Positions 34,901 to 46,852 of a stretch of 64,000 bases of DNA are shown here, one piece after another. Below the pieces are notes generated by a model. That model made no database searches. It was not told where the DNA came from and worked only from the letters and a program-made list of their open reading frames with translations. The stretch lies in contig NW_024468913.1 of assembly GCF_011745365.1 (NCBI RefSeq), forward strand, positions 1,364,001 through 1,428,000, read 5' to 3'. Position numbers and translations under genes: made by a program. Within the stretch, counting starts at the first letter, position 1, and each line of letters begins with the position of its first letter. The stretch comes from Cryphonectria parasitica EP155 (lineage: Eukaryota > Ascomycota > Sordariomycetes > Diaporthales > Cryphonectriaceae).

Positions 34901-36039
34901 TGTAACTTCAAGACGTCAAAGAGTGGTGTTTTGACTGATGTGCATGCATGCAGTCTACTAGGTTCTCGTCGCTCATAGGTCCTAGTAGTTGAGGTCCTTG
35001 ACGATGGACGTTGATGGCCTTCGATGCGATGCAGGGACACCTTCCTCACCCTAGATATTACTTCAGCGTTGAGTGTAGTTGAACATCGAGATGCGCGACA
35101 TAGAAGGAAGCAGCTTACAAACAGAGAAGAGAAAGATAGGAGACGAGAAGGAAAGAGATAAACAAGAGGCTGAGACCACCGAAGGGTGTTCAAAATCCGA
35201 AGAATTATCGTTGGATTGATTATATGAGACGTCAAATGCGCGCCGCAGACACCGAAAAGCCTCCGGCGATACAAAGCACGAAAACAGGACGGAAGGCTTC
35301 ATGGTTTGTTCAGAGGGGTGACGGATGGTAATAATACACCAGAGTGGCCGAGCCTCTCACCATCTTGTAAGCAAACCCTCAAAAGCCGACGTTTGTCAGT
35401 AGAATGGCAGGAGGGGAAAAAAGAACTGGGTGGCGGCCCAAACTCGGGATTTGAATTTCAGTGGCAGTGAGTTAGCAAGCGGCATCTGGTCTCTTTTAGT
35501 GTAGCAGCACAGACTTCTTTTGCAGCTTATTTCCGTCTACGTCACGGTTTTGGTTCGGTCCTTGTCGGGGGTACCAGGAGGATTTCTGCAGGTCGCGAGA
35601 AGTGGCATGACATCTTCACTCCGCCGCGCAAACTCCTTTTCAACAAAACAATACCGCATGATTCGGGATACCATAATAAAGTTCATCCCTTATTTAGAGT
35701 CAGTCGCCTTCTCAACCTCGACGATCATCCTGCGAATGTCAGTCCATCCCACTCCTGCACACCATCAGACGATCATATCGATGCGCTCGATTGGCAGTAA
35801 TTGGTGAAGGCAATCATTAATCATAACCAAATTTGTAGAACGTAGCACGGCTCTACTTCTTCGGCTACAACCACTACTACTCCTCTACGCACACACATCA
35901 TAAAGTCGGGATCAGGTTAGAAGAACCACACAGGCGACACAGTCTTCAACAACACCCGAACCGATCAAACAACCACCTCTCTCTGTCTTTCTATCCCCTC
36001 TCCCGAAGAAAGAGCAAAGGACCAAAAGAACCGCCCATC
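28959..36039. other. 7-kb gene-free region upstream of sfp1 and rcf2
   Basis: Divergent upstream space shared by sfp1 (minus) and rcf2 (plus). The longest frames (29841-30209 minus, 122 codons with ATG; 34321-34872 minus, 183 codons starting with GTG) have no recognisable domain. Pyrimidine-rich tracts of the kind found near fungal transcription starts lie at about 34070-34145 and 35960-36010. The dyad GTACCATAGTAC occurs at 33264-33275. The size suggests a long 5' UTR of sfp1 with introns, or noncoding transcripts, but nothing in the sequence proves either. Confidence 0.45.
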
Positions 36040-36919
36040 ATGAAGGTCATCAGCAAAGAAGAAGAACAAGCCCACTACAGCCAAGTCCTTAAGGGCGGCG
36101 CAATAGGCGGCTCCATCGGCCTCGGCGCCGGCCTCGCAGGTGTCGTCCTCGCCTCCCGCCGCTACGCCGCCTTCCGCAGCCTAACCGTCCCCTTCCGGAC
36201 CTTCCTCGTCTCCTCGGCCGCGACCTTTGGTGCCATCACCACCGCCGAGCGCTACTCGGTCGCCTTCCAGAGGGCCAAGGACCCCATGAACTTCTACAAG
36301 GATGAGACCCAGCGCGCCCTCGAGGCCGCCCGCCACAGCGAGGCCAGCGAGACGAAGCGCTTCATGGAGTGGGGGCGCGAGAACCGCTGCACCATCGTCA
36401 CCGTCTCGTGGATCGCCGCCATGGGCCTCGCCCTCACCATCGTCGGGCGGAATCGCTACCTCAGCACCGCCCAGAAGCTCGTACAGGCCCGTGTCTATGC
36501 GCAGGGCCTCACGCTGGCCGTGCTCATCGCTACCGCCGCCTTCGAGACCAGCGATGCACGGAGCGGCAAGGGCCGCTGGGAGACTGTGCTTGTCGTGGAC
36601 CCTGACGATCCCAAGCACGAGCACCTGATCGAGAAGAAGGTCCACAAGGAGGAGTACGAGGGACAGGATCTCTGGAAAGGTAAGGACTGATTTTGAATTC
36701 AAACTTGTCCCCAGAAAAAAAAAAAAAAAAAAAAAAAGAAACCCTCCAGAATATCAACGAAATGTGAACAATTGGCTAACCCTCTTTGTTTTGTCACAAA
36801 TTATAGACATGGTCGCCGCTGAAGAGCGCCGCCTCAAGAAGCAAAAGCAAGAGCATACTGCTACTCAGCCAAAGGAGAGCAAGCCCGCCGAGGCTACTGC
36901 CGCCGAAACCTCGAACTAG
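36040..36919 (+). CDS. rcf2: Respiratory supercomplex factor Rcf2, HIG1-domain protein
   Basis: Mitochondrial inner-membrane protein that associates with cytochrome c oxidase and the III-IV supercomplex. Exons 36040-36679 and 36807-36919 encode 250 residues; yeast Rcf2 has 224. The start MKVISKEEEQAHYSQVLKGG matches the family's MKIL..DE..AH....LKGG opening. A glycine-rich first membrane segment (GAIGGSIGLGAGLAGVVLAS, about residues 20-39) is followed by a second hydrophobic pair. The HIG1 region in the second half contains VSWIAAMGLALTIVGRNRYL and AQKLVQARVYAQGLTLAVL. The C-terminus is charged and Lys/Ala-rich (EERRLKKQKQE). The 127-bp intron contains a run of over 20 A, unusual for its size and a likely place for length variation. 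The next gene is convergent (kelch, minus). Confidence 0.93.
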
Positions 36920-37705
36920 ATGGCTGAGTGGATGGAGTCAATATATATATTCCATGCATGACTGAGGCGTCATTTGAATTTCTTGGTCTCTCACCCTGTT
37001 TTCTTCTCTGCACCAGCAAACGGCATATAGAACGTGGCATTGGGTTTGGTTCCAGAACAAAATAAAAAAGAGAGGGGGAGAAATAAAGTCTGGAGCGGCC
37101 TTTTTATCTTTCTTCTTCTTCCTGCGTTAGGCGTCAGGATTGGCGGCTTTTTGTCTTTGCACGTGGCAAGCGTATATCCAGTTCTTAGGGAGACGGCGGC
37201 GGTGTTTAATCTATAGGCTGCACTGGAGAGGAAAATGAAGGGATTTGGATCATTTTATCACGAAATAAAAGACTAGAGAAGCATATGAAAAAGAAGAGGG
37301 AGATTTTATGATGATACAGTGCTAGATAGATCATACGTTCATAATAAAATTCTCTTCTAAGCCAGAGGAAACCCGTGCCCTTTATATTCAACCCCCCTTT
37401 CCCTTTCTCTCGCCTTTCTCTTGACCTCCGCTGCCCTAGTTTTCACATCAACGCCGTCTAGCGCCGTACTATACAGTCGTACACAACATATATATAAAAC
37501 AAGATATCTCCGGACCGTAGTAACACGTTAACATGGTACAAAGCAAGGGAGCGGGTATCAACAGCAATATGCGCTCAGCATCGCTTGTCACAGTCCATCA
37601 AGTCGTTATGGTTAGTCCTCCTTCTCTATATCTCTCTCCCTCTCTCCTTCCATCCTTTCTTTTCTCCATCCATACTACCAGCCTTCAGGCGAAGAAACCA
37701 CCCCC
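36920..37705. other. Convergent intergenic region, 3' UTRs of rcf2 and the kelch gene
   Basis: No gene seen. Contains AT-rich stretches such as TATATATATATTCC after rcf2 and a pyrimidine tract at 37620-37680. Confidence 0.5.
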
Positions 37706-39526
37706 TTAGACGTCGATTTGGAAATGGCTGATCTGCGAGTAGTAGGCGTGCACTGCCATCTCCAACACCCAGACGTCGCCAAAGACCTCGCCACCGTCAA
37801 AGCCGCCTATGGTCAGCAGGCGGCTGTCGTGCAGGACGGTGCCGTGATAGCCCCTCCCGCTCGGCGGGATGCCGTAGGCCTTGCGCTTGTCCCAGGTCAT
37901 CTGGACCAGGTTGAGAAGCAGGACGTCGTTGGAGTATTCGCTGCCGTCGTGACCGCCAATGACAAAGAGATAAGACCCAACAATGGTCGCCGTATGGGAC
38001 AGCCGCCGGAATGTCCCGGACACGGGCGCCGCCTTCCAGACGTGGGTTTCAATGTCGTAGACCCACACGTCGTTGAAGCACTCGCCGCCGTCGGAGCCGC
38101 CAAAGATGATGAGCTTCCCGTCGACAATGTTAGCCGTATGGTACCCCCTCGCCTTGGGCCGCAGATCTTTACCGCTCCCGATGCCGGCCGTCGTGGTACC
38201 GCCAGACGCAGCAGCGGTCCTGCTGGGGGACGGTGTTGGGTTGCCCTCAGTCGGGCTGGAGATGAGCTTCCAGCTCATTTTGGTCAGGTCGCTCACATCC
38301 AGCCGCCAGACGTCGTTCAGCGCCCGCACCCCATCCCCACCGCCAAAAACGTAGATGCCGTTCTTGTAAAGACACGCCGTGTGGGCTCTCCTCTTAGAAG
38401 GGACGCGGTCGCCGACAATACGCGGCCGGGTCCAGCGGAAATTGACCGTGTCCAGCACGTAGACGTCATTGTAGTAGGCAGGCCCGTCGCCGCCACCAAA
38501 GATGACCAGCTTCTTGCCGACCGCCGTGCATGTCATGGCGCGCAGGGGCACGGGGATCTCGCCAGACACGTAGGGCCGTGACCAGTGAAAGGCGTCGGCG
38601 TCGAGGACATACAGGTCGTTGAAGCAGGACCGGCTGTCACAGCCGCCAAACACATAGACGTTAGAGCCGATGATGGTGGAGGTGTGGGCACGAAGCGAGG
38701 GGTGACCCTGGCCCGACACGAGCGCCCGCGACCAGTACATGCCTGATGATGGCGCAGGAGCCACGTCAGGTCCGGAATTGGGAGAGGCGAGCGGCGGGAA
38801 GGGCGTGTAGGCGGAGGAGGCGGTGGCAGAGGAGCGCTTTGTGGATCGGCCGGCAGAGGAACGGTGTGCTGCGGCAACGGTAGTGGTATTGTTGTTGGTG
38901 GTCGTGGTGGTAGTCGTAGAGGAGGAGGATGTGCTTGTGGGCTTGGTATTACTGCTGCTGTTGCCGCTCGTGCCGTTGGCGCTGTTGCTACTCGAGATGA
39001 CTGCTGGCCCACCGGGCACGGTGCCAGGTTTGCCCGCTATGGCCGAGGTCGATCGTAGTGCTGGAGGCCGGCGGCCACCGGGCCCATCCCTATCCTGCCC
39101 TGATGACGAAGCGGGCCTGTGAGAAGCGTCCGCACCCAGTTCGCCGTTCTCTCGTACGTTTGCATGCCTGGCGCTCACGGGCGGAGCGCCCTTGGGGGAA
39201 CTCGTCTGCGAGGAGGAAGAATGAGGAGGAGGGTTATTATTGTTGTTGGCCACAGCCGATGCTGCCCTCTGCCTGATGGACAGGTCGGATGTGGAGGGTT
39301 TTCGTCTCGAAGTCGAGCTCCTGGATGCGAGGCGACCGGGGGTGTGACTTCGTGGTACGGGAGGTATCGACTCGGTAGCAATGTCTCTGGAGAACGAGAC
39401 GGCTGCTGCAGACGTAGGGTCTGTAGGCGAAGGTATGGAGATCTTCTGAGAGCGGATCGTCTTGGTAGTCAGTGGTGAGGCGTCCCTATCGATGAAATCT
39501 CTGGTCTTGGCTGTCTGGTCAGCCAT
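37706..39526 (-). CDS. Kelch-repeat beta-propeller protein with disordered N-terminus
   Basis: Single-exon gene of 606 residues, ATG at 39526, TAA at 37706-37708. Residues 1-260 are low complexity, with Ser, Thr, Asn and Pro runs and scattered Ser/Arg-rich phosphosite-like patches. From about 263 to the end there are six kelch repeats, each with a YVFGG, VIFGGGDG, IYVFGGGDG, IIFGGSDGG, FVIGGHDGS or LTIGGFDGG blade core, and downstream Asn-Asp-V-aromatic and Trp positions. Repeats three and four are separated by a Ser/Pro/Thr/Gly insert. A six-bladed propeller normally serves as a protein-interaction platform; fungal kelch proteins act in polarity, signalling or ubiquitin ligases. No F-box, BTB or coiled-coil partner domain is visible, so the role is open. 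Confidence 0.88.
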   Translation of the reverse strand: MADQTAKTRDFIDRDASPLTTKTIRSQKISIPSPTDPTSAAAVSFSRDIATESIPPVPRSHTPGRLASRSSTSRRKPSTSDLSIRQRAASAVANNNNNPPPHSSSSQTSSPKGAPPVSARHANVRENGELGADASHRPASSSGQDRDGPGGRRPPALRSTSAIAGKPGTVPGGPAVISSSNSANGTSGNSSSNTKPTSTSSSSTTTTTTTNNNTTTVAAAHRSSAGRSTKRSSATASSAYTPFPPLASPNSGPDVAPAPSSGMYWSRALVSGQGHPSLRAHTSTIIGSNVYVFGGCDSRSCFNDLYVLDADAFHWSRPYVSGEIPVPLRAMTCTAVGKKLVIFGGGDGPAYYNDVYVLDTVNFRWTRPRIVGDRVPSKRRAHTACLYKNGIYVFGGGDGVRALNDVWRLDVSDLTKMSWKLISSPTEGNPTPSPSRTAAASGGTTTAGIGSGKDLRPKARGYHTANIVDGKLIIFGGSDGGECFNDVWVYDIETHVWKAAPVSGTFRRLSHTATIVGSYLFVIGGHDGSEYSNDVLLLNLVQMTWDKRKAYGIPPSGRGYHGTVLHDSRLLTIGGFDGGEVFGDVWVLEMAVHAYYSQISHFQIDV

Positions 39527-41067
39527 GGTGGATCAGGACAGGCCTAGACTTCATTAAGCACCGGGGCGAAGGGTTGCTGCAGAAGGTCCTATCGCCAGGA
39601 GTAGGGAGCTGTCGGCAGAGAGAATGAAAGGAGGAGAAGGGGATGACGGTTGTGCTGGCGCTGATGGTAGTAGAGGTGGCGAGGAAAGGGCGGATGCGGA
39701 AAGAGGAGGAGGAGGAGCAGGAGGAGAAGGGGCCCCAGGGCGTGCCAGCTTGCGCGGGAGTGATAGAGAAAGAGAGAGTTGAGTTGCATGAAGTCGAAGC
39801 AGGGCAGGGTTGAGAAGGGAACGCGCAGTTGGATTGCACCTCACACTCGCTCACTTCAAACTAGGCCTTCTACACTGGTCAGCAGGATGGGCCCTGGGCA
39901 TGGGCCGACCCCTGATAGCCGGGCCCAGGAACGCCCAATGCGTTTTCCCTGGATCTACAGTAGCTCGGCATACTTTGGGTAGCAGTACAGTAGTACTATG
40001 GCAGTAATGGTATACCCGTAGCACGCAAAGGTCCCACGTAACATCCATACTATGTAAGTGCATGCTACCGTAGTAGTACCATAGTAGGAAGCGTCAGAAC
40101 CTTACCTCGACCTCTCTTTTCGTCCCTATTCCACCAAAGACAACTTCTGAAAAAGAAAGAAGAAAAAAAAAGTAGCCATCTTCTCCCCAAGGAAACTCCC
40201 ACTGCGACACTCTTTGTTAGAGGTGCTTCCAAGAGCTACCTTACCGTAGGAGAGGCAATAGAGACAAGACAGACACCCAATCCTGGGAAATTATTTGATT
40301 GGAGAATGAATTACAGTTTCCTAGCTCGTGGTCCAACTTTGCAGCCAAGGAGATGTTGAAGGGACCGAGCGCTCATGTATGACCAGAAATATACATGGCG
40401 AGGCAGATCACGCACATCTTCCTCTTTCTCTCCTTCTCTGTCAGATCTTGAAGGGAACCCCTCCGCCCCGTCCTCTCCCCTCTCTGACGCCATGTCGCTC
40501 AAGATCGTTGGTCAACTTGGATTGACATGCAGATCATCAATCCGATGGTCCCCATCAGCCTCGCTCGCAAGCCTAGCGTGCTACAATAGCGTACTACTGT
40601 TTGACACTATGGTATCTGGAGATCCACAGCTGCAGGCCCTGATCCCTCTCCTCTAGCGCCCTCTCTCGGCTTCAGCAGTCGGGACAGCAGGACAACCCTG
40701 GGCCCCACAGCGGCTGCGGGGTGGTCTTCTGCAGCAGTCAACATGCAGATGCGCCCCCAGCTGCTGCAGGAGAAGGAACGGTACCACAGTACTGTACACA
40801 CTAAATTATGGCACTACAGTAGGTAGGTACCTCCAATCGTACAGGGGGGCAGGCATCTCAAAAACTTCATCCAGCGAAATTCTGTTCCACACTGGCTCAG
40901 AATAGAGAGATTTTGACAAAGCTCAACGGACCAGAACAGCAGAGGAAAAAGAAAAGAAGAAACAAACGGAACACTCGTGACAGAGCAGAAGCTGCAAGAC
41001 CAGCTTAACCTTACGATACTATTTCTTCCAGAATCCTTTCAGCTACCCACACATCACTCAGCTCAGT
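39527..41067. other. Divergent promoter region between kelch and dus3
   Basis: No gene supported. It contains three copies of a dyad built on GTAGTAC and CATAGTA or TATGGCA: 39989-40004, 40066-40087 and 40780-40797. A pyrimidine/AG-rich segment at about 40920-40980 precedes the dus3 start. Confidence 0.5.
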
Positions 41068-43463
41068 ATGGAAAAGACCAACGGTGATCAGCACAGCCAC
41101 AAGCGCCACCTTGACGATGAGAGCAATTCTGAATCCAAGAGGGTGAAGACGGACACCCAGGATGGTGAGCAGAGTGGCCCAATCAATACAGACAAACCTC
41201 AGGCGACTGAGCCCAAGGTAACTTCCGAACTCAACGGCGAGGATGGTGATGCGACGGCGAATGCCCTGCCCAAGGGCACAGCCCCCGTCAAGCAAGAGTG
41301 AGTTGGTTTCCAGATTCGGGCAGGAAGCTGATATGCGACCCAAAAAACCTTGCTGACTCGGGCCTAAAGGTATCTGATCAAGGCTGCCAACCGTGTGGTG
41401 GAGGGAGACGGCGAGGTCGACGATGATGCTGCAGAGGCCAAGACGACCGACCCTCGAGATCGTGGTCGGGATACTGGCAACGAGAGAGGCAGCAAGAAGC
41501 AAAAGAAGCAGCGTGGAGTCAACGAGAAGCGTGACTTTGGCCGCTCCCAAGACGTCAAGGGCCTATGTCACTCGCGTGCCTTCACCAACGAGAACTCTCC
41601 CCGCGAGTGCAAGTTCGACCAGGATGGCCGCCGCTGTAATCTTCATCACAACCTGCGCGAGTACCTTGCAGAGGGCCGGCGGCCTGACCTTGAGGTGCTT
41701 GACGGGAAGTGCCCACTTTTTGAGGTGTCTGGAGACTGCCCGATGGGGTGGAAGTGTCTGTTTGTCAGGTCCCACTCGACAGAGCTAACACATCCAGATG
41801 GCCCAAAGGAGCTGGTATTGATCAAGGATGCTGAGCGCAAGAAGGCGACCATGGGCGAGGAGGACGGTTTTCCTGGTGTCGTCAACAACGTGCCGACCCA
41901 GAGAAAAATCGAGCTGTCCAGAAAGAGATACGACTTCTCAAAATCGCAGGCGTATGTGGATTGGCTGGAGAAGGATACCGGCCTCATGCGCAAAGTCTTC
42001 AACACCAAGCAGGAGGACGGAGGAGGGAAAACACAAGACCAAAAGGTCCAAGAATATCGTGCCGAGTTTATTGAGCCACCTTTCAAGCCATCGGAAAAGC
42101 GACGGGTCTACTTTGGCCGTGAGACCCCAGTACTCGCACCACTCACCACCCAGGGCAATCTGCCCTTCCGCCGGCTGTGTGTCGAGCTCGGGGCGGGGCT
42201 GACGTACTCGGAGATGGCGGTTGGCCTGCACACCCTGCAAGGGCAAAAGCACGAATGGGCACTGCTGAAGGCCCACGAGTCTGAAGCCAGACCCCCACGG
42301 TTCGAAAACCCCAGCGCCGCGCCCCCTGGCTATGACAACGCGCGAGACCTCAAGTTTGCCGCACAGATCGCCGCCAACCAGCCATGGGTTGCCCTCAAGA
42401 CCACGCAGGCCCTCGCCGAGTCTCTCCCCCACCTCCGGCTCGTCGACCTCAACTGCGGCTGCCCCATCGACATGGTCTTCAAACAGGGCGCGGGCTCGGC
42501 ACTCCTCGACGCGCCCGCCAAGCTGGAGCGCATGATTCGCGGCATGAACGCCGTCTCGGGCGAGGTGCCCATCACATGCAAGCTGCGACTGGGTGTCAAG
42601 GACGGCAAGCCGACGGCACAAAAGACCATCGAGCGGCTCGCATTTGGTGAATCTGACGCCAGCAGTGCGCTCGGCGCCCCCGGCTGCGCGGCCATCACCC
42701 TGCACGGCCGGTCCCGCCAGCAGCGCTACCGCTCTGCTGCGGACTGGAACTACATTGCCAACTGCGCGGCCATGATCCAGCAGTACAAGGAGGAGAAGGC
42801 CGCGCGCACAGATACCGTCCGTGAGCCCGACGCCAGCACGTTAGCAAACGGCGAGAAGATGTTCTTCATCGGCAACGGCGACTGCTATTCGCACGTGGAC
42901 TACTTCGACCACGTCGACAACGCCCGTGTGGACACGGTCATGATCGCCCGCGGCGCGCTGATCAAGCCCTGGATCTTTGAGGAGATCGAGAAGGGCCAGT
43001 ACCTGGACAAGTCGGCCAGCGAGCGCCTGTCGTATGTGGAAAAGTTTGCCCGCTACGGCATCGAGTGCTGGGGCAGCGATGAGATGGGCATCGGTGCGAC
43101 GCGCAAGTTCCTGCTCGAGTACCTCAGCTTCACCCACCGTTATGTCCCCATCGGCGTGCTCGAGCACCTCCCGCCCAAAATCAACGACCGTCCGCCTGCG
43201 TACCGGGGGCGAGATGACCTCGAAACCCTCCTTGCAAGTAACAACTACAAAGACTGGATCAAGATCAGGTAAGCAAAACAGATGAAAGTTCACATCAGAT
43301 GAAAGAGAATGTTGTAGATTCAAGAGCGAAAGAGGAAAAATGAGGACGAACGGCTGACTTTTGTTGTGATAACAGCGAGATGTTCCTGGGTCCCGCGCCG
43401 GGCGGCTTCAAGTTCGAGCCCAAGCACAAGTCGAATGCATACGAGGTTGAGGCTGAGGGTTAA
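41068..43463 (+). CDS. dus3: tRNA-dihydrouridine(47) synthase Dus3
   Basis: FMN- and NADPH-dependent enzyme that reduces uridine 47 in the variable loop of cytosolic tRNAs. Exons 41068-41297, 41370-43268 and 43376-43463 encode 738 residues. A charged, disordered N-terminus of about 130 residues precedes two CCCH zinc fingers (Cys143, Cys157, Cys166, His170; and Cys191, Cys200, Cys206, His212), the hallmark of Dus3 among Dus enzymes. The TIM-barrel follows: [20 protein letters not shown] at its start, [15 protein letters not shown] with catalytic Cys441, [18 protein letters not shown] with His522, FIGNGDCYS and TVMIARGAL for phosphate binding of FMN. A C-terminal helical domain follows. The final 88-bp exon adds [19 protein letters not shown], a conserved Dus3 tail. 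It ends about 480 bp from the convergent AAA gene. Confidence 0.96.
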
Positions 43464-43941
43464 ATTCCGCAGCCCGATGGGCACAAGTGAGTGGTGGGAT
43501 GCATACAGTACGAGAGTGTTTCCTCCGACACAGACAGAACAGAACATCGACGGCCATATTCAACCATACAGAAACCAGCAAAACAAACACGTCGTCGCTC
43601 AGAAGACATGAAGAGACACCTTAGATACGAAGACGCCCAGGTACTGAATAGAGTTGGTATTGGCTCTCGGAGAGCCGACTTGGAAACATAGGTAGGACCA
43701 CGAAATGTATAAGAACAGTTGGGCAAGAAATCGCAACCGTCACCTACTCCATAGACGAAAATACGCGAATTCTTACATCAACTTAAGTCTTCCCTTGGGA
43801 GTTCATGACAATTCATTTGTTCCGACTCCTGTTCGCTATCCAAATATGATCCTGCGTTACCAAGCATGCCTTTTGTGTATAAATCGTGGGCATTACCACC
43901 ATCACCACCAGTTTGGGACAGATGTCATCCTTCAGCGCCTT
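43464..43941. other. Convergent 3' region between dus3 and the AAA ATPase gene
   Basis: Nothing beyond presumptive 3' UTRs. The frame running through it on the plus strand (from 43705) is antisense to the ATPase gene. Confidence 0.5.
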
Positions 43942-46852
43942 TCACAGGGTATCAAACCCCCAGCCCATGTCAGGTGGTCCACGCCTCTCCTCGTCACTAT
44001 CCCTGCCCGCTCCAGCCCCCTCCCCATATTCATCTTCCTCGTCTTCCTCCTCCTCATCATCATAACCCCTCCTCTTCAGCAGAAACTCCTTGAAACCCCT
44101 GCTCATCTTGACGACCTGGCGCAAGTGCTTCTCTGCAATGTGAATCTCCTCAACACCTTCCTCCGCCGCGTCGGTCTCGGCAAGCGCCACAGCCGTCTGC
44201 AGCGCATTGCGGATCTCCCTACCATTCAACTTCAGCTCGCTAACCTCCCCGCCGCCGCCGCCACCACCACGCCTGGAGACATAGTCCCGCGCGCCACGAG
44301 AGACAACAACCTTGCCGGCATTGTCCCGCTCGAGGCGATCAAAGTTGTTGGTCCAAATCCGGTCCCGGTCCTCGTTTGTCAGGCGCCTGTAGTGCAGCGC
44401 GACGTGGATGCGGCTGGTAAAGGCCGGGTCGAAGGACTCGATGCGGTTGGTGGTGAGGAAGAGCACGCCGCGGTAGTACTCGAGGGCGCGCAGGAAGACG
44501 CTGACGAGGGCGTTGCGGCGCAGGTCGCGGGTACGGCGGCGCTCGAGGTAGACGTCGGCCTCGTCCAGCAGCACCAGCGCGCCGTAGCGCTCGCCCAGGG
44601 CGAGGAAGTAGCCCAGGCTGCGCTCCACGTTCGGGTGGGCCAGGTCGCCGCTGGTGATGGCCAGCAGGGGCCGGTGGGTAAGCTCAGCGACGCACTCGGC
44701 CGTGCAGGTCTTGCCCACGCCGGGGCTGCCGTGGAGGAGGAAGATGCGGCCCTCACCTTTGCCTCGGACAAAATCGCGAGGCCAGGGCGACACCGTGCCG
44801 TCGGCGGCGGCGAACTTGCCGATCAGGGCCTTGACGGTGAGCTTGACGCCTGGGTCCAGCACCAGGTTCCCAAAGGCCTCGGTGTCGCACTTCACCTCGG
44901 CCAGGCGGTCGACGCGGACATGGCCCCAGCGGCGGTCCGCCAGGAGCAGGGCTGGGATGTCGGGCGAGCAGACGAGAAAGTACAGGTCGTTTCGTGGCGG
45001 CTCGTGCTTGCGCGGGTCGCGCCCTTCAAAGTCTGCGAACGGGCCCGGCGTCCTTGCACGGCTGGGATCCTGTTGGCGGGTGCATGCGTCGCAGGTGCAC
45101 TGGGGAGCGAACTGCGGCAGAATAATCTTGGGCTGGCCTGCGGGCATCATCAGACCTGGGTTGGGAAATAGACCTGGTTGCATGCGTTGATCAGGCGCTT
45201 GGTGGGCGAAGCGATCATAGCCCTCGGCGTCGACGATGACACGGCCGGCCAGCTAACGAAGTAAAATGACTTGTCAGCAGGGATGTATAACACAGAGATA
45301 AGAGAACGGCCCGTGTAGAAGCGAGAATTTCAGTCTTTCTCTCGCAAGGGCGTAGTTTGAGACAAAGGGTTTGGCTGCCGTTATGAGGTGGAAAACTTTA
45401 TGTCGTTGCCAGACCAGTGGGCATATGCCCTAGAGGAAAATGAAATGAAGAAAAGGAATACTTACGTGACCTCCTCGTCGACCGTCCCTATCTACCAGTC
45501 GCCCGTCATATTCCTTATAAGACGGCCGCTTGACCAGCTCCCAGTACATCTTACCCATCTTAATCTGTCTCTGGGCCATGGTAAGACCACCTTGCTGGTC
45601 CAAATCCTCTGGGAAAAAGGCAGCAGGCACACCCGCCAGAGTGTGCAGGGCCTGCTCGCCGGGGAAAGGAGAGATTTCAAAGGTGCTGGAGGTGCGCTGC
45701 ATGCGCTCTTGACGATACCGAATGTTCCAGCAGTCAATCTTGTATTCTTTGACTTTGCCGTTGTCGGCACGGTGTTTGGCGCTGACGTTGCCGATGACAA
45801 ACGCCGTCCAGACGTCGTGGATCTTGCGATACACCACCTCGCCCGGCTTGAATGCCAACCAGAGCCATTCAAAGGTCGCGACGGGCGGGCTCCTCTTGTG
45901 GCGGGCCTCCTCCTCGCGGATCTGGTTGCCGTAGGCCTTGTCCAGGTATTCGAGAAGGACGTCGATGTGTTTGGCTGTGGTGGCCGCATATTCATCGTCA
46001 TGACAGGCGGGCTGCGCACTGCGATAGCGAGACAAGGCCGAGCGGTAGCGGATGAGCGGGCAGTAAGGTGCCCTGATGGTGACGGTGTCGCCGAAGAAGT
46101 TTGTGCCTAGGTAGGAGCCGACGACGGCATTGAAGGCAGCGATCAAGTGCTTGGATTTAACAACCATGCTGTCAGGGGCGACAGAGTTAGCATTACTATA
46201 CTATATGTGTCTCATGATGATGAATAATAATTATTAGAGATTTTGAAATGGGGACATACTGGTCTCTGCCAACTTGCTTGATGTAGCTGAAGGCTTTTTC
46301 ATTCTCGTCGAGGCTGTCCTCACCGGAGCTGTCCTCGTCACTGTCACTTTCAATGCTTGCGCTGTCCAGACTAGAGGCACGCCCTTTTGTCCCGACGGTG
46401 TTGCCACGCTTCTTGATAGTCTCAACCGTAGTAATGATCTCAAGGATGGGCATCGGAGTGGTACTCTCAGCCGTCTGATTCTGAGAGGCGTCTTCCACAT
46501 GATAAAGAGGTTTGTCACTCTCCCGAGCTGGAGGAGCTCAGAGCTGAAGCATCAGTATTTATTGCATCACTACAATGTTCAAAGGCATTGTGATTGATTA
46601 GGTGAACTTACACTCGATGATCTTGCCATTGACACCTTTGTACTGCAGGACATATCGAATGTCTGGCACCTGGATACTGAATTTATCCTGCTTTTTCTCA
46701 ATGGGGCGAGAGTCCAGGACAACCATATCTCTGATTGTAGCCTCAGCTTGGCCAACGTCTTCGAAGCTCGTGACCGAGTTACTTCTATCTCCGAAGTGAC
46801 TAGGTGCAACACATGGCTGATCTTGGTGTGCTTCGACGTTGGTGTCAGACAT
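43942..46852 (-). CDS. AAA+ ATPase with fungal N-terminal domain (4 exons)
   Basis: Exons are 46852-46612, 46527-46260, 46168-45466 and 45252-43942; all introns are GT-AG and in frame, and the product has 840 residues. The ATG at 46852 is used because the longer open frame begins with TTG. Residues 1-150 are acidic and disordered. Residues about 165-560 form the conserved region found before the ATPase in this fungal family (DUF7025-type), with HLIAAFNAVVGSY and a FKPGEVVYRK segment. A CxxC (CTCDACTRQ) lies near 456-464. The ATPase core has Walker A GSPGVGKT at 579-586, Walker B LVLLDEAD at 630-637, sensor-1 Asn673 in LFLTTNR, and an arginine finger at Arg685 in SRIH. The C-terminus is acidic. 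Family members are numerous and mostly uncharacterised; a remodelling or unfolding role is inferred from the domain only. Confidence 0.9.

Noticed and set aside
37718..38581. 287-codon plus-strand open frame
   Set aside because: Lies antisense within the kelch gene; the minus-strand frame has six clear kelch repeats.
43705..45171. 488-codon plus-strand open frame
   Set aside because: Antisense to the AAA ATPase exons; an artefact of GC-rich third positions, with no domain of its own.
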